DNA of 64,000 bases from G036327475 sp036327475 (GCF_036327475.1 NZ_CP132913.1:1612001-1676000); one strand, 5' to 3'; shown: positions 1-10,699, counted from the first letter of the stretch. The notes: generated by a model from the letters alone, not told the origin. Made by a program: numbers and translations.

Positions 1-702
1 TCGACGCCGGTGGAACACAGCAGCGCCTCACCACTTCGCTAGGCAAAGTGATTGCTCCTTCCTTGATCGGCGCCGCCATCAAATTCTTCGATTTCTATAA
101 TCTACGCGATTGCCGCGGTCCATTTTTTCCACCATATCTTTTCTCGCAGGGAAACACCACCACCGCGACGCTACAATCGCCAAGGCGCAGGTGCGCATGG
201 CCATCGGCACCCTGCGAAACAGTATCACATGACGGTGTTTCAATGAAATATGAAACTACTCTCCCTGCCGTGCGGTCTTGGTTTCTTGCTCAAGGATTTT
301 CTGTTGATGCTGATGATTAGCGTCATTGGTTTTGGCCTGATGGTCCCCGTCACCGGTCAATTGGCGGATAATTTGGCCGCTGGCACACCATAGGTAGCCA
401 TTACAGTATTGATTATGGACTTTGCGCTGGTGTTCACGTTGCTCTTGGGCTCCGGCAATATTTGGGTAGCCATGGCGTTTTTATTGATAGGATTTATGGT
501 GATAGGCCTCACATCTTGGCGCGCTACTGCCAGAGTTATTTCCTATCGAAGTTCGCTATACTGGCGCCTCTTTTTCTATAATGTGGCCGCAATCATCGGC
601 GCATCGGTCGCCCCGCATATTGCCGCTTGGCTCACCGTCCAGTACGGGTTATTGCGGGTATCTACTTGTACTTGCATTGCTAGCGCTACTAGCGGCACCT
701 GA
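1..702 (+). pseudogene. yhjE: MHS-family MFS transporter remnant (yhjE-like), 5' end outside window
   Basis: Broken metabolite:proton symporter of the inner membrane, MHS branch of the major facilitator superfamily; closest remembered relative is enterobacterial YhjE. The window opens inside it. SLIGAAIKFFDFY near 57-96 is the conserved first membrane segment, FPQGNTTTATLQ-like residues follow after a frame change, a short KAQVRMAIGTL piece near 188-217 belongs to the central loop, and LLGSGNIWVAMAFLL through HIAAWLTVQYGL (about 450-660) covers the late membrane segments. Something over 100 internal codons are missing and at least three frame changes and stops are needed to follow it, so no transporter can be made. 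A stem-loop terminator follows it. Family assignment is firm; the exact orthologue is inferred from the match and from nearby proK-eptB, which lie in the same region in E. coli. Confidence 0.75.
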
Positions 703-767
703 AACACGATGCCTGACGCTATAAATTGCGCGGCTAAGCGACCTACTGGTAGAATAGTAACAATGAT

Positions 768-800
768 GGACTGTCATCCCAGCGGATGCAGTCCGTTTTT
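768..800 (+). terminator. Rho-independent terminator after the yhjE remnant
   Basis: GGACTG, one unpaired T, CATCC, a CAGC loop, GGATG and CAGTCC form an 11-bp interrupted stem, followed directly by GTTTTT. It lies about 65 bases past the last stop of the yhjE remnant in the same orientation and is still intact although the gene is dead. Confidence 0.7.
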
Positions 801-1430
801 AATGCGACGTAGAGAACACTGAGCTATTGGTGATTGTTATTCTGTTGCGTCGCTGGCGATCAATTCCGCCTACGGGCGGACGCAAAATCAGCTGCATATT
901 CATATCTCTTGCCTGCGGCCCGATATTCGCGAAAACGGCCGGACAACGATGCCACCAGCATCAGCACCGATTGGCAGCCGGTGCTCGGCCATAAAATATT
1001 TGGCCAAATGTATTTTCGCTGGGCTGGCAGCGCAAAGCCCGTTTGCTGTTGGCGCGCGAAGCACCAGAAGCCAGAGGAAATGAGGGGATTCGGATGGCCG
1101 TCAGTCACCCCAATCAGTGTATCAATCAGTATGAAACCGGTCAGAGGCTAGTTGTCATCGAGAAACACCGTATCCCACATCCGGCCGGATACCGGCGTAA
1201 AGTTCAAATGCACCGACACCAGCATAATCAACATCATGCACAATCAAAAATGGGCATCGAATAGCCGGCTAACGAGATAGCAACCGCGTGATCGAAAATT
1301 GAACCGAGCTTCACCGCCGCCAGCACCTCCACGGGAACGACTACTAGTATAGGCGAAAATCATGGCGCAAACCTCCAGCTCAAAGGTCGCCTGGAAACGC
1401 GGGAAAATTCCTGATATATCGACAGCTGGT
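801..1430. other. Unidentified degraded stretch
   Basis: No frame stays open for more than about 105 codons and none gives a family I recognise. It lies between the yhjE terminator and the C-terminal end of the flhA remnant. Minus-strand reading gives some hydrophobic patches (LCMMLIMLVSVHLNF near 1200-1250) that could be a dead membrane protein. I do not assign it. Confidence 0.3.
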
Positions 1431-1439
1431 TTTAAAGCG

Positions 1440-2435
1440 AGGTGCCCAGATCCCAATTTTGTACCGCCGCATCAGCGCCTGCTCTAACGCCATATCCAGG
1501 CCAATGTCTGGATATCCCCGATGCCGGGAAACCAGTGTTTGGTAATGGCACGGGCCATTTATGGTGTACCAGACTGGTTAACATGTCCACATCGTTTGCT
1601 GCGGCGCATGTTCCGCCAGGCACTCTACTATCGAGCGCATATCACGAATAGAAACCTGCTCAGCCAGTAAATTCTGTAATACTTTAGGATATAAGCGAGA
1701 GCACATCCGGGATTAAATCCTTCGTAAGCTTTGGCATTTCACGACCCAAATGTGCCAGCAACTGCTGCGTTCTCTGGCGGCTAAACAGCTCCTTGGCATG
1801 TTGCATGAACAATTGACCGAATGAGTCGCGACTGCTGTGCTGGCATCCACCATAGTATAGCCCAGCGTCTTGGCCGCATCACACAGTACTTGGGTTACCC
1901 ATACGACCGGCAAGCAAACGCGTGTTCCTGACAGGGATCGCCTGGCAGCGTATCACTGATGTTACCGGAATTAATAGCCATCCAACACTCGGGATATGTA
2001 TCCTCGCAGCCGACTTCCACGTTGTGAAGTAAGATATAGTAGTGGGTCAGCGGTATTTCCAAATTATAGCGAATATGTGCCAACTAGCGGCAGATATCCC
2101 ATTTCACGAGCGAATTTTTGCGGATCCACCGTATGTACTTCAACAGCTCCATCTCCTGACTGCCGTCCACCATCGGGTCAGCCGATAACTTACCTCAAGT
2201 TGCGTCACCTCCGCGCGCCGCTGCTTGGCTTCTTCTTCGCAGAGAAGGCCAGCATTGAGATCGGCGTCGACGGCCATTTGTTTTTCCTGCTTCCAACACA
2301 GGGCGTGCGCTCACTTCAGCTACACAGTCCGCGCCAAAGCGACATGAGCGCCAACCGAAGCAATCATCATCGACAAAATCATGATAATCACAACCTGGCT
2401 CGCAAAGATTTGCCACCTGGTCTGACTGAAATCGG
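1440..2435 (-). pseudogene. flhA: Flagellar export gate protein FlhA remnant
   Basis: FlhA is the inner-membrane export gate of the flagellar type III apparatus. Reading backwards: SQTRWQIFASQ and ILSMMIA (about 2435-2350) match the N-terminal start of enterobacterial FlhA; VAEVSARPVLEAGK (about 2320) matches the loop after the first membrane helices; IRYNLEIPLTHYYILL (about 2080-2030), GYTMVDASTAVATHS (about 1850) and LAEHAPQQ (about 1600) are the cytoplasmic domain. Most of the transmembrane part between the first two pieces is deleted, and several frameshifts break the rest, so the gene is dead. Resemblance to FlhA (LAEHAPQQ, VVDAxTxVATH) is stronger than to virulence homologues such as InvA. 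It follows the flhB remnant in the usual flhB-flhA order. Confidence 0.85.
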
Positions 2436-2539
2436 TTAATGCAGTTTAGCTACTAGATTTATTATTAAAAATACTCCCCCTGCACAATCCAATGCTTTCG
2501 GTGCGGTGAGTTTGCTCGGTTGCCGGGGCCGAAACCCCT

Positions 2540-3416
2540 TGCTTGCGCCAGCGACGCAAGCTAATATCCCATAGAGCTCCATCGGAATGACGCGCCTATC
2601 TCGCAGTGCCAGTAAATGACGCGCCTATCTCGCAGTGCCAGTAGAGGGCGCAGACCAGCGCTGCCGCTTCCAGAATGGGGATCCCCTCTGCTGCCCGCCC
2701 GCTGACGAATATTGAGAGTCACGACGCTAGTTCCTTTCGCCAATGGCTGTTCTTTGTATTCTTTGCGAATATCATGGCGCAGCATCCGCACAAAATGTCG
2801 AACCCCACCACGGGTATCAAGGGCTAAAGATGATAAGCAACACGCACTGGTGGATAAGCGACAGACTTTCCGCCATGACCGTAATGGGCGGCCCCTTGAG
2901 CGAACTGCATCATCCGCGGCCAAACAAACCACAACGCGGTGCCGCAGGCGCCCACCACCAGATAGACTTTGACAGCGTCTTGGTAAGTTCAGCCATCATC
3001 TGCATGAAAAACAGGCGTTTCAGCCCGCTAAATGGTTGCAATTGTTGAGATCTAGATTGACGGCCTTGTTGCAAACAACATGCCACCGATCAACATCGGC
3101 GACCCGGTGGCCACCAACGTCACACCAAGGAATAGCGGCGCGCTCGCCAGCAGCGCCTTACCGCAGCAGGCTGGAAAATTAGGCCAGTAACCAACTCTCA
3201 TCGCCGTTGAGGTGCAGATAAATGATAGCCTGCGCAGCATCCGACCCATACCGCGAGCCAGATGCTCTACCGTCAGCCATAGCAGGTTCCATCCGACAGC
3301 AACTCAGCCACGACACTAGTCCTTGGAACGTGGTATTTGGCCTTCTTTGCGCGCTTGTTGTAATCAATGGTGGTGGGTGCTTCGCTTTTTCCAGATTGCT
3401 TTCTTCCGCCACGGCA
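2540..3416 (-). pseudogene. flhB: Flagellar substrate-specificity switch FlhB remnant
   Basis: FlhB switches flagellar export from rod-hook to filament substrates. AVAEESNLEKAK (from 3416, a GTG) matches the FlhB N-terminus (AEESDLEKTEAPT). MQMMAELTKTLSKS (about 3000) and PPITVMAESLSLIHQCVLL match the central membrane domain. A piece near 2580-2650 matches the C-terminal ALYRHAEIG region, there doubled by a 29-bp tandem repeat. The segment carrying the autocleavage NPTH motif is absent, and frames change many times. The gene lies directly downstream of the motB remnant on the same strand; in E. coli the chemotaxis genes separate these two. Confidence 0.85.
2586..2643. repeat. 29-bp perfect tandem duplication in the flhB remnant
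   Basis: Two adjacent identical 29-base copies (2586-2614 and 2615-2643), each containing CGCGCCTATCTCGCAGTGCC. On the minus strand the repeat doubles a YWHCEIG-coding segment of flhB. It is one of more than a dozen short direct duplications in this window. Confidence 0.95.
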
Positions 3417-3589
3417 CTCTGCACTCGTAGTGAGTGATTTCATGGCTTTTAGTCTACGTTAGGAAATGAGATCCGATAGGTGAAAAGCGCCGATCCACGC
3501 GGTTTTTAGCAGACTAATCACCCGCCTGCGGCGAGCGTCTGCGATGGCCGACCGCACGGTCAGTTAGCACATCGTACGCTGCCGTATCC

Positions 3590-4375
3590 TGGTCGCCGTC
3601 AACCACTTCGCTATGGTTCCGGTATTTTCCTGGCGGATTGCCTCTTCCTGCTCGCGGATCAAAATAACGATACTAATGCGGCGCGGCGCCATGGTATTCG
3701 CCATGCCGATGACTCGGAAATTTTCTCACTCATCAACCCGCCTTCCCAGCAATTCACGGCGCGACGCATTGGCACGATCGGCGAACAGCTCCCGGTTGCC
3801 GTGGCCACGCCAGCCATTTAAATAAGGCTGATTATCCGTATGTCCGGCCAGGTTTGTACGATTGGGCAAATCGTTAAGCACCGGAGTAATGATATGCATA
3901 ACACTGTATATGTAGGGCGCAGTTTATGTAGGGCGTAGTTTCCGTGTCCGCCGGTAGCGAACATCGGTCTTCTTTTTACTGTCGACAATTTCAATACGCA
4001 ATCCCTCTATTAGTGTAATGCGCATATTCAGCTGCAGTTCCTGCAGCCGCGGATCGTTGAGCAACATCTACTGCAAGCGCAGGCGGGTATCATTCATCCT
4101 TTGGATATCCCGCTAGTGTTCCAGTTGGAGCTGACACTGACGCGTCGGCCCGGCGGCGTCGTTTGCGTTAGTGGGCAGTGGGAAATTATTGATGCTGAAT
4201 TTGCGGTTGTGGGTAATCGCTTCACTCAACGGCATTTTGAAATATTCGGCGGTCTACTCGCGCTGCTGCTGCGTCGCCCTGCCACGGCAATCACATCACT
4301 AAAACGCCACCATCGCGGTTATAAAATCGGCATAGGCTTCTTCTGAGAGCCGACATAATGATTGCGTCCTGCGCC
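3590..4375 (-). pseudogene. motB: Flagellar stator protein MotB remnant
   Basis: MotB anchors the flagellar stator to peptidoglycan through an OmpA-like domain. EEAYADFITAMVAF (about 4340-4300) is the N-terminal proton-channel helix, where the family shows AYADFMTAMMAFFLVMW. MPLSEAITHNRKFS follows, then IEGLRIEIVDS (about 4010) and ITPVLNDLPNRTNLAGHTDN (about 3895-3840), the start of the peptidoglycan-binding domain, with LFADRANASRREL (about 3785). Frameshifts and stops separate these blocks and an internal segment is missing. An imperfect 16-bp duplication lies at 3909-3940. Confidence 0.87.
3909..3940. repeat. 16-bp tandem duplication (one mismatch) in the motB remnant
   Basis: TATGTAGGGCGCAGTT is followed at once by TATGTAGGGCGTAGTT. 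The second copy has no counterpart in the MotB family. Confidence 0.9.
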
Positions 4376-4389
4376 ATTTGATCGCAACC

Positions 4390-4640
4390 GAGGTGACGTT
4401 TTTTCATGAATTGACCGTCATATCAGCAGATTCCATCAGATTGGTTGTAGCCGAACTCTATCGCGATCGGTGGCGCATAGCCGCTAAAACTGAAGCGCAA
4501 TATTACACAAATGCAGTGCACGAGTTCGCCCGCAAGCCGGCCCGTCGTGGCCAGGGCATTTACCGCGCCCATTACCGCCGCGCAGCGATAGCAAAGTATC
4601 ACCTATCTGCATCAGACTGTTTATCGGGATATCATTTTCT
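4390..4640 (-). pseudogene. motA: Flagellar stator protein MotA remnant (C-terminal part only)
   Basis: Minus-strand frames give GAVNALATTGRLAGELVH and, after a frame change, SGYAPPIAIEFGYNQSDG (about 4480-4400), matching the MotA C-terminal segment LNGYAPPIAVEFGRKTLYS. The N-terminal membrane helices are not recognisable, so most of the gene is deleted. It sits immediately upstream of motB on the same strand, as expected for motAB. Identification rests on one good block plus position. Confidence 0.7.
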
Positions 4641-5149
4641 TATTTATATGTCTCTATCTCCTTATTCATCAGCGCTTCAATTTTATTAAGCATTGAGATT
4701 ACCGTTGATCATAAGATGTAGGTAATCAATAAGAAAATCAATAATTATCCGCGAGCAACGAAGAGTGATTGAAATAACGCTGTTATGCGGATCGTCAACC
4801 TTTTTCCAGCGTTATCATCCGGACTGACGACTTTTTGACAGTAGACGATATATCAGCGCCATGATATCAATATACATCGCTTTATTATAACGCGATGGAC
4901 GGCACAATCGCGGAATTGACTTTACGGTAGCATAAGACAGCTTTTCATTATTTCCTGCAACAAAGATACACAAACCCACGCGATGATCATAAATTTCGCA
5001 GACTGAAATAAGACGCCGAGTTGTCCTTCAGCTAACAGAATCCACTAACCAACGATAACTAGCACCGCATTCTCTTACAAGACAGTAACATCCAGAAAAT
5101 GAACGTTGTTGTCAGTGATGGAATAATCCGTTTGTATATTCCGTTATCT
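4641..5149. other. Eroded interval between flhC and motA remnants
   Basis: About 500 bases, rather A+T rich, with no open frame of note on either strand. In a complete operon motA would start close to the end of flhC, so this probably holds unrecognisable motA and intergenic sequence. I see no other feature here. Confidence 0.5.
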
Positions 5150-5555
5150 TAAATTATATATGCGATTATCGGTGGTGACATGTGAAAGTTTACGCTTTTT
5201 AACCGTCTTTGATGGTGGGTGATAATTGGCTGTCGATAAAACGTAGCAATATCTAGGCAAAGGTCAAACACAGCACTAGCCCGCCGTCCTGGCGCTGCGC
5301 GCAGAGTTCGATATACAGCCGATACGCTTTTATCATTGTCTCGATGGCCGTGATATTTCCTATATGAATCAGGCAGAGATAAGCGTTGTAGAGCGCGGAG
5401 GAGTGGATATTCTGCTCCCAAGTAGAGAAACTAATCAGCGGAGAATAGCAATAGTAGGAGTCGGCGTCCCTTTAACTTCCTTAGAGAGCACCAAGCGCAA
5501 TCAGCTCCATGGCCAGCTGTATACCCCTAGATTTCTACACGCAATCATTCCTTAA
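5150..5555 (-). pseudogene. flhC: Flagellar master regulator subunit FlhC remnant
   Basis: FlhC forms the FlhD4C2 activator of class 2 flagellar promoters. Joining minus-strand frames gives WEQNIHSSALYNAYLCL (about 5415-5370) and then AIETMIKAYRLYIELCAQRQ (about 5345-5290), which align with the central part of FlhC (WEQNIHASMFCNAWQFL, VIKAYRLYLEQCPQ). RFIDSQLSPTIK follows (about 5235). The zinc-binding C-terminal cysteine cluster is not seen. The gene lies directly behind flhD, as in the usual operon. Confidence 0.8.
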
Positions 5556-5865
5556 GCAAATCGATAGGATCGGGAGTTGCTGAATTAAGCAATTACGTAG
5601 ACAGCGCAATCCCTATGCTGTAGCTCATACGGGATTCGCGCGTCAGGCAATTGATGATCTACTCCTCATCCGGGCACAGGAGACAAATAATCTGGTTTAT
5701 TTCGCCAAGCTTTATCAATTCAGACGAGAAAGTCTCGCTAGTTTATTGCGTGTCTTCGCTTACCATAAGGCGGAATCACACTACTTATCTTTTTGATAGG
5801 CTCTTAAGCAAACAAAAGATAGGATAGATTTATGCATATTCCTGAGAAGGTTATCACTACTCATC
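5556..5865 (-). pseudogene. flhD: Flagellar master regulator subunit FlhD remnant
   Basis: LLRNMH followed by INLSYLLFA (about 5845-5785) matches the FlhD N-terminus (LLKHIYDINLSYLLLAQRL). SELIKLGEINQIICLL (about 5735-5690) matches LVKLAETNQLVCHFR, and LTRESRMSYSIGIALST (about 5650-5600) matches the dimerisation end. Stops and at least two frameshifts interrupt it. This is the first gene of the relic flhDC-motAB-flhBA block, so loss of motility here includes the regulatory switch itself. An 11-bp duplication lies at its 5' end (5863-5884). Confidence 0.8.
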
Positions 5866-5884
5866 ATCTATGCATCATCTATGC
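5863..5884. repeat. 11-bp perfect tandem duplication upstream of flhD
   Basis: ATCATCTATGC occurs twice in a row, followed by a third partial ATC. Confidence 0.9.
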
Positions 5885-6624
5885 ATCCTTTTTATTTTAA
5901 TAGCGAAGGAGGATTAAGCATTAATTACCGACAAGCATTAGACGCATCGGCCACCTGGCACTTATTTTACACTAATCATGTTAAAACTATTCAATTACTA
6001 ACCGTTGACTCTATTTATATAATAGCCTAGCCGAAAACATCATTATCTTAGCCACGCAACCCATGCAAACATATTGATCAACCGCAAGAGACAATTAATG
6101 GTAAGCATCGGCCACCCTACGCGCTAATTTAGCGTACAACAACACTTTATTATTTAGCTACTGATCAAAAAAGAAATTACATCACTTCCTCATTGGTAAA
6201 TTTACAATCCACCGATCTAATGCATCGACGGATATTTATGTTACATGATCTGCGACGCTTGCTATTGAAATATACATACTAGTTACAATATAAATAAAAC
6301 ATCCTACTCGCTAACCAGTCATTAAACACGCCTGTAACTTACATTAAACGCGGCTTTAATCATCGCCTATTGTGACAATTCAGTATCGGTTCGGCCGGTT
6401 AAAATCATCGGCTATTATTTATGCTGATGATTAGCAACGCTATCTTAATTTTCCTCCAGAGGAGAAATTGAAACTGTCGTAATAACACGAGAGCATCACC
6501 GGTGATGCGATAATAATCGCCATTTGACTACCGCAATCCAAAGCGGTAACGCACAGGATAGCACCGCTGGCGGGTCATTGCGTCTAACGGTGCCATCGCT
6601 GCCCCGGCGGGTAATGCTGAAATT
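5885..6624. other. A+T-rich non-coding interval
   Basis: Clearly richer in A+T than the surroundings, with no long frame on either strand. It corresponds to the region upstream of flhD, which in enterobacteria is a long regulated promoter region. I could not pick out convincing CRP or other sites. Confidence 0.5.
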
Positions 6625-6701
6625 TGGTCGGTGAGAGAGGATTCGAACCTCCGACCCATACGTCCCGAACGTATTGCGCTACCAGGCTGCGCCACTCACC
6701 G
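6625..6701 (-). tRNA. proK: tRNA-Pro (anticodon CGG)
   Basis: On the minus strand the 77-base gene starts CGGTGAG, pairs perfectly with CTCACCG at the 3' end and encodes its own CCA. The D-arm reads GCGCAGCCTGGTAGCGC. The anticodon stem ATACG/CGTAT encloses TTCGGGA, so the anticodon is CGG, and the T-loop is TTCGAAT. All arms pair, so it should be functional. It lies next to the eptB remnant, as proK does in E. coli. It is the only RNA gene I see in the window. Confidence 0.97.
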
Positions 6702-6829
6702 TAACGCGCGCACATGCTACTGCGTCTCGCTACAGGCGTCAATCCCTTTTAGTAATTGCCATCAACTGTTTACAAACCTATCAGCAATGATTAACCGTGG
6801 CAGCCGGCTGCGCCGCCGACGGTTTCTGA

Positions 6830-8260
6830 CTCCCGCTACTTCCCGCTTTAATACCACCATTCTAGGACTGATACCAAGGCGTCTCAAACAGGTTATCAAA
6901 AATTCTTCATGACGATGCACCGTGCCGGCGCGCCATTGCGTCTGCGGCCGCGCAAAGGCGCATGATTCTCTGGACTAGCTAGAAAGCGTCTAAAGCCCAA
7001 ACCATCATTGGTGCGCAGAACTGCTCCGGCGGAACCATGTCGCGCGGTGTACCGTGCAAGTGATAGTTTTTCGTTAATTGACTCACCATGGTCAGCGGCA
7101 TAGAACACTGGCGCTTTTTATCGCGGACTTTGTCGATAAAACTGTCGGTATACAGGATACTGTTATCGAACGTGTTAATCAGATGCAAATAGTGTGAGCC
7201 TTTGGTATGCAAAATAACCAAGTGTTTGCCTTGGGGATGGCGGGCCAGCGCCTCCTTCAGCTCGTCAACGGGCAGCGCATCGTCCACGGATTCACCATTA
7301 TTGCACTTCTCTGACGCGATCATTTCGCGAAAGGCATAATTGTTGGCGTCGGTGTTATTGTAGGGCCATACTTTTGCACACATGAACATACAGAGAGAAT
7401 TTTGTGGAAGTATCACAAGAATGCCAGCGAAACGCCGCCAGATTCTTTTCGTGGGAGAATTTTGGCGTCGTATCGCGTTCATGGCCCAGTAAAACCATAT
7501 GATCCCAATGAGTCGTCTCACCAATAATAAACACCACGTAGGTATTACCGATGCCCGCTGGTGGCGGATAGGCAGACTGCTTGGCGGGATCGAACAGGCT
7601 CTCGTTATCCTGGCTATCATCGAGCCGCGCATAAGCAAACAGCCCGCGCGCCGCCAGCCAGTTCGACGGCAAGTCGGAGTACGCTACCAAACGCCATAGC
7701 TGGGCATATTAATGTTGGTGATACGTTCACGCAGATTCTGCGCCACCAGTAGCCCCAGCAAAGATTTCACCCGTCTGCCCGGCGTTTGCGTTTACTGGAA
7801 CAGGGTGTCGCGAGGGCATTTGCCAAACAGCAATAGTGGCAAGGCGCTTATCCCTACCATCCATACCAGGAATGTGATGCTACGACTTTGCGTGACAGAT
7901 CGATATCGGTCGTCATCACCGAGGCGGTAATGCCGAAACCGATAACGACGTTGAAATTGGTCATGTAGTAACTGGCAACCGACATCAGCACCAGTAGCGA
8001 CGCCGCGATGCGACAGAACAGGTGACCGCCGAACGGCGGCGGTGATTTGTTAACGTGATGATCATGTGCCCGACGCTGGAGGACAGATGCAGTATATCGA
8101 ATCGTCTGATGAAGACCGAGAGATTGAGGAACAGGCCGATATAGATGGCAAGAAACAGAGAAACGGAGCTTAGCTGCTGATGCAGCAACAGGCTAAATCC
8201 GACGATAATTGAGTGGCGCAATAGTGGCCGATTGAATTTTTTTGACAAGGAAAATTGCAA
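6830..8260 (-). pseudogene. eptB: Kdo2-lipid A phosphoethanolamine transferase EptB remnant
   Basis: EptB adds phosphoethanolamine to the outer Kdo of lipopolysaccharide. LFLAIYIGLFLNLSVFIRRF (about 8160-8100) is the N-terminal membrane segment. VAYSDLPSNWLAARGL and YVVFIIGETTHWDHM (about 7690-7500) open the periplasmic alkaline-phosphatase-like domain and include the ET of the catalytic threonine motif. LVILHTKGSHY (about 7230) and FYAADHGESI (about 7105) are later metal-site motifs, followed by HLHGTPRDMVPPEQF. Several frameshifts and a gap in the membrane part kill it. Confidence 0.9.
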
Positions 8261-8344
8261 AAATTCTCACCAGCTCTTCCACCAAGGCTAGGCAGGTGGA
8301 TCTCAAGTTGAGCCTCAATGTGGGAAAATGGTTGTGCAACATCC

Positions 8345-8735
8345 CTAATTGGCGTTTCAGGGCGCTAAGTTCATCGGCGCTGTACGAGATGCGCAGAGCA
8401 CGTCCATCGAGATAGTGGTCGCCAGAGCGCGCAGCGAACGCCTATGCTCGGTTAAGCAAATGATCACCTGTCGCTTGGTAGCGGGCGTAACGAAAACTCC
8501 CCAACAGGCCAGCGCCTTCCAGACGTTTGAGCGATGGCGTCAGCGTCGCGGAGTCGCGAAATAGCCAATCGCTGATTTCCAAAACCATCACAGCATTCCG
8601 CTCCCACAGTACCAGCATCATCGGGTAGGGGACAGATTAAACTTGGCAAATATAATTTACAATAAACCTTATTCAGCGCCAGATTGGCCGAATAAATGGA
8701 AAGGCAAAACTGCGGATCCAACAGCAGCGGTACGT
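8345..8735 (-). pseudogene. MarR/OhrR-type transcriptional regulator remnant
   Basis: LLLDPQFCLSIYSANLALNKVY (about 8725-8660) matches the first helix of OhrR-type MarR regulators (LCFALYSASRAVTRAYR). DSATLTPSLKRLEGAGLLG (about 8550-8500) is the recognition helix and wing. OhrR proteins sense organic peroxides through an N-terminal cysteine, and a Cys is present in the expected LCF/FCL position. Frame changes in the winged-helix region break it. It is divergent from, and abuts, the HD-domain remnant. Confidence 0.65.
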
Positions 8736-8753
8736 TAAATCGGAGGGTATGCC

Positions 8754-9288
8754 ATGCCGACACTTGAGCAGCTAGCGCGACGTTTCTCGAGGTTCACGGT
8801 AGGCGTGTCAGCGCCGTAAATATACCTAGGAGCCGTACATCATCCCCTATACTGCTGTAGTGGAGTGGGTGCGTCAGGTGCAGCACAATGAAGCCATTCT
8901 GGCCGCCGCCTGGCTCCATGATACCGTCGAGAATACCTGCATCAGCCTAACGCAAATTTAGCAGTAGTTCGGCGTCGAGGTGGCAGAACTAATAGCCATA
9001 CTGACGCTGCCGGCCTTCCCGACCTATATCCAGAGTGATCAAGCATCAAGCGGCCCTGCGTTATTATTTGGCCAGCGACTGCAATGAAGCCAAGACCATT
9101 AAATCGGCGGATATACCTTACTCGCCTATTCGCTATGACGCCAATTTTGCTAGCGTCTATCTCGTTAAAAAACTGCATCTAGAGGTGTTATCCGGCGGCA
9201 ACAACCGTTTTTGGCGCGAAGCGGAGCGGACGCTGGACAAAGGTCTGCAAACATTACGCCAGCCGCCTCATTGGATAATAGAAGAGTA
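8754..9288 (+). pseudogene. HD-domain phosphohydrolase remnant
   Basis: The start ATG has a GGAGGG ribosome site. AAWLHDTVENTCISLTQI (about 8905-8955) is the HD signature of metal-dependent phosphohydrolases, and FGVEVAELIAILTLP follows. LASDCNEAKTIKSADI and FASVYLVKKLHLEVLSGGN (about 9070-9200) match the C-terminal part of small HD proteins related to ppGpp hydrolases. Stops at about 8816 and 8960 and frameshifts interrupt it. The substrate cannot be inferred. Confidence 0.6.
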
Positions 9289-9370
9289 GTTTAAACAATT
9301 AACCATCAGCTATCAGGGCGGCGCCCGGCGGCTGCACGGCGGGTAAAACAGCGCAAGGAAAATTTCGATG

Positions 9371-10420
9371 GGGCGTCATGTGTGCAACTGGTACCATATA
9401 TTCCACCCTACTTTTCGCACGGCGTTTACCGGTCTGGCCGTGAGCCAAATCCTGCCGTTTGGTCGCTGTATGTGAAACGGCTCGGTGTACACTATCACGA
9501 ATCACTGAATCTCTGGTCAGGCATGGTGTTCAGCGCCGCCTTTTGGTCTCGGCCGTTGTGTCACCATTATGGGGCAGTATAGCTGACCGGCGCGGGCGCA
9601 AGCTGATACTGCCGCGCTCACTGATGAGCGACGTCGGAATATATTCCCAACGTCATGGCGCTGGTGGCGTCGCAGATACCGCGGAAAAAACGGCTGGGCG
9701 CTCTTGCCACGCTGTCGACCGGCCAGGTTTCCGGCGTGATTAGCGGCCCGCTGCTAGGCGGTTTTATGGTCGACCATTTTAGCTTGCGGGGTCTTTCTTA
9801 ATCATCGTCAGTATAATGACGGTCAATTTTCTCGTCACGCCACTGTTAATCAAAGAGCGTGCGGTGATGGCGAAAAGGCCGATCAGCTGCATTGGCGTCG
9901 GTATTCGCCGCGCTGTCCTATCCGCGATTAATTCATCACCACCATGATGATGCAGTTGACTAACAGCTCCATCAGCCAGATTTTAAGCTTATTTATCAAA
10001 TAACTATCCGATAATCGCGATAATCTGGCGTTTATCAGCGGTGTCATTACTGCGGTGCCGGGGTGTCGGCGTTATATTGGTCGCTCCGCGCCTTGGCCAG
10101 TTGGGGAACGTATTGGCATGGCTCACGTCCTAATGACCGCGTTATGCTGCTTAATTGCGCTGTTTTGCATGAGGTTTTCGGAAGGCGCATTGATGCCGGC
10201 AAACCTTGCTGATGAAGTATTCAAGCGATCAGGCAACCGGCCGTATTTTCATCCATCATCAGTCTCCTATGTATTTGTGGAGCGTCGCCGGCCAGTCGGT
10301 GGGCCCAGCATTTCAGCGCTACTGGTTCGCTAGGTCTTCTTCATCGCCAGCGCCGCGCTGGTGCTGAATGCCGGTATACGTAACTTGGCGCCGCGCGCGA
10401 GCAGAAATCCGTCTGAAAGC
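9371..10420 (+). pseudogene. mdtG: Multidrug efflux MFS transporter MdtG remnant
   Basis: Drug:proton antiporter of the inner membrane. Pieces in three frames line up with MdtG: TAFTGLAVSQILPFG (first helix), LGVHYHESLNLWSGMVFSAAF (second helix), then after frame changes NLAFISGVITAVPG (about 10020-10060), APRLGQLGERIGMAHVL (about 10085-10130) and a VFFIASAALVLNAGI end (about 10335-10375). Many frameshifts and at least one deletion are present. The downstream nitroreductase remnant is on the other strand. Confidence 0.75.
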
Positions 10421-10699
10421 AGCAGTCTGAATTCAGATCCACAAATAATGGCCACCCATTTGCACCACGCCGGCACACACGGCGATAAAAAATAAAAACA
10501 CCAGGCATTCTGGTCATTTGTTGCTCTCCTCCTGTCGGTTTACGGGTGAAATCAGCGTTCCCTGACGAGTAATATTCCACATCTACGGCGCCGGTTCCGT
10601 TCGGAATCGTCCGTTTTTTGGCCTGGACTATAACGATGGCCGCATCGCGCGAAAGTAAACCAATCATTGCAGGGGGGTGAGAAAGACCAGTGTGCAGAC

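Noticed and set aside
834..1151. flhE or yhjG in the interval after yhjE
   Set aside because: I compared remembered FlhE and YhjG sequences in both directions and found no convincing block.
6631..6912. 93-codon plus-strand frame over the tRNA
   Set aside because: It reads antisense through tRNA-Pro and has no homology.
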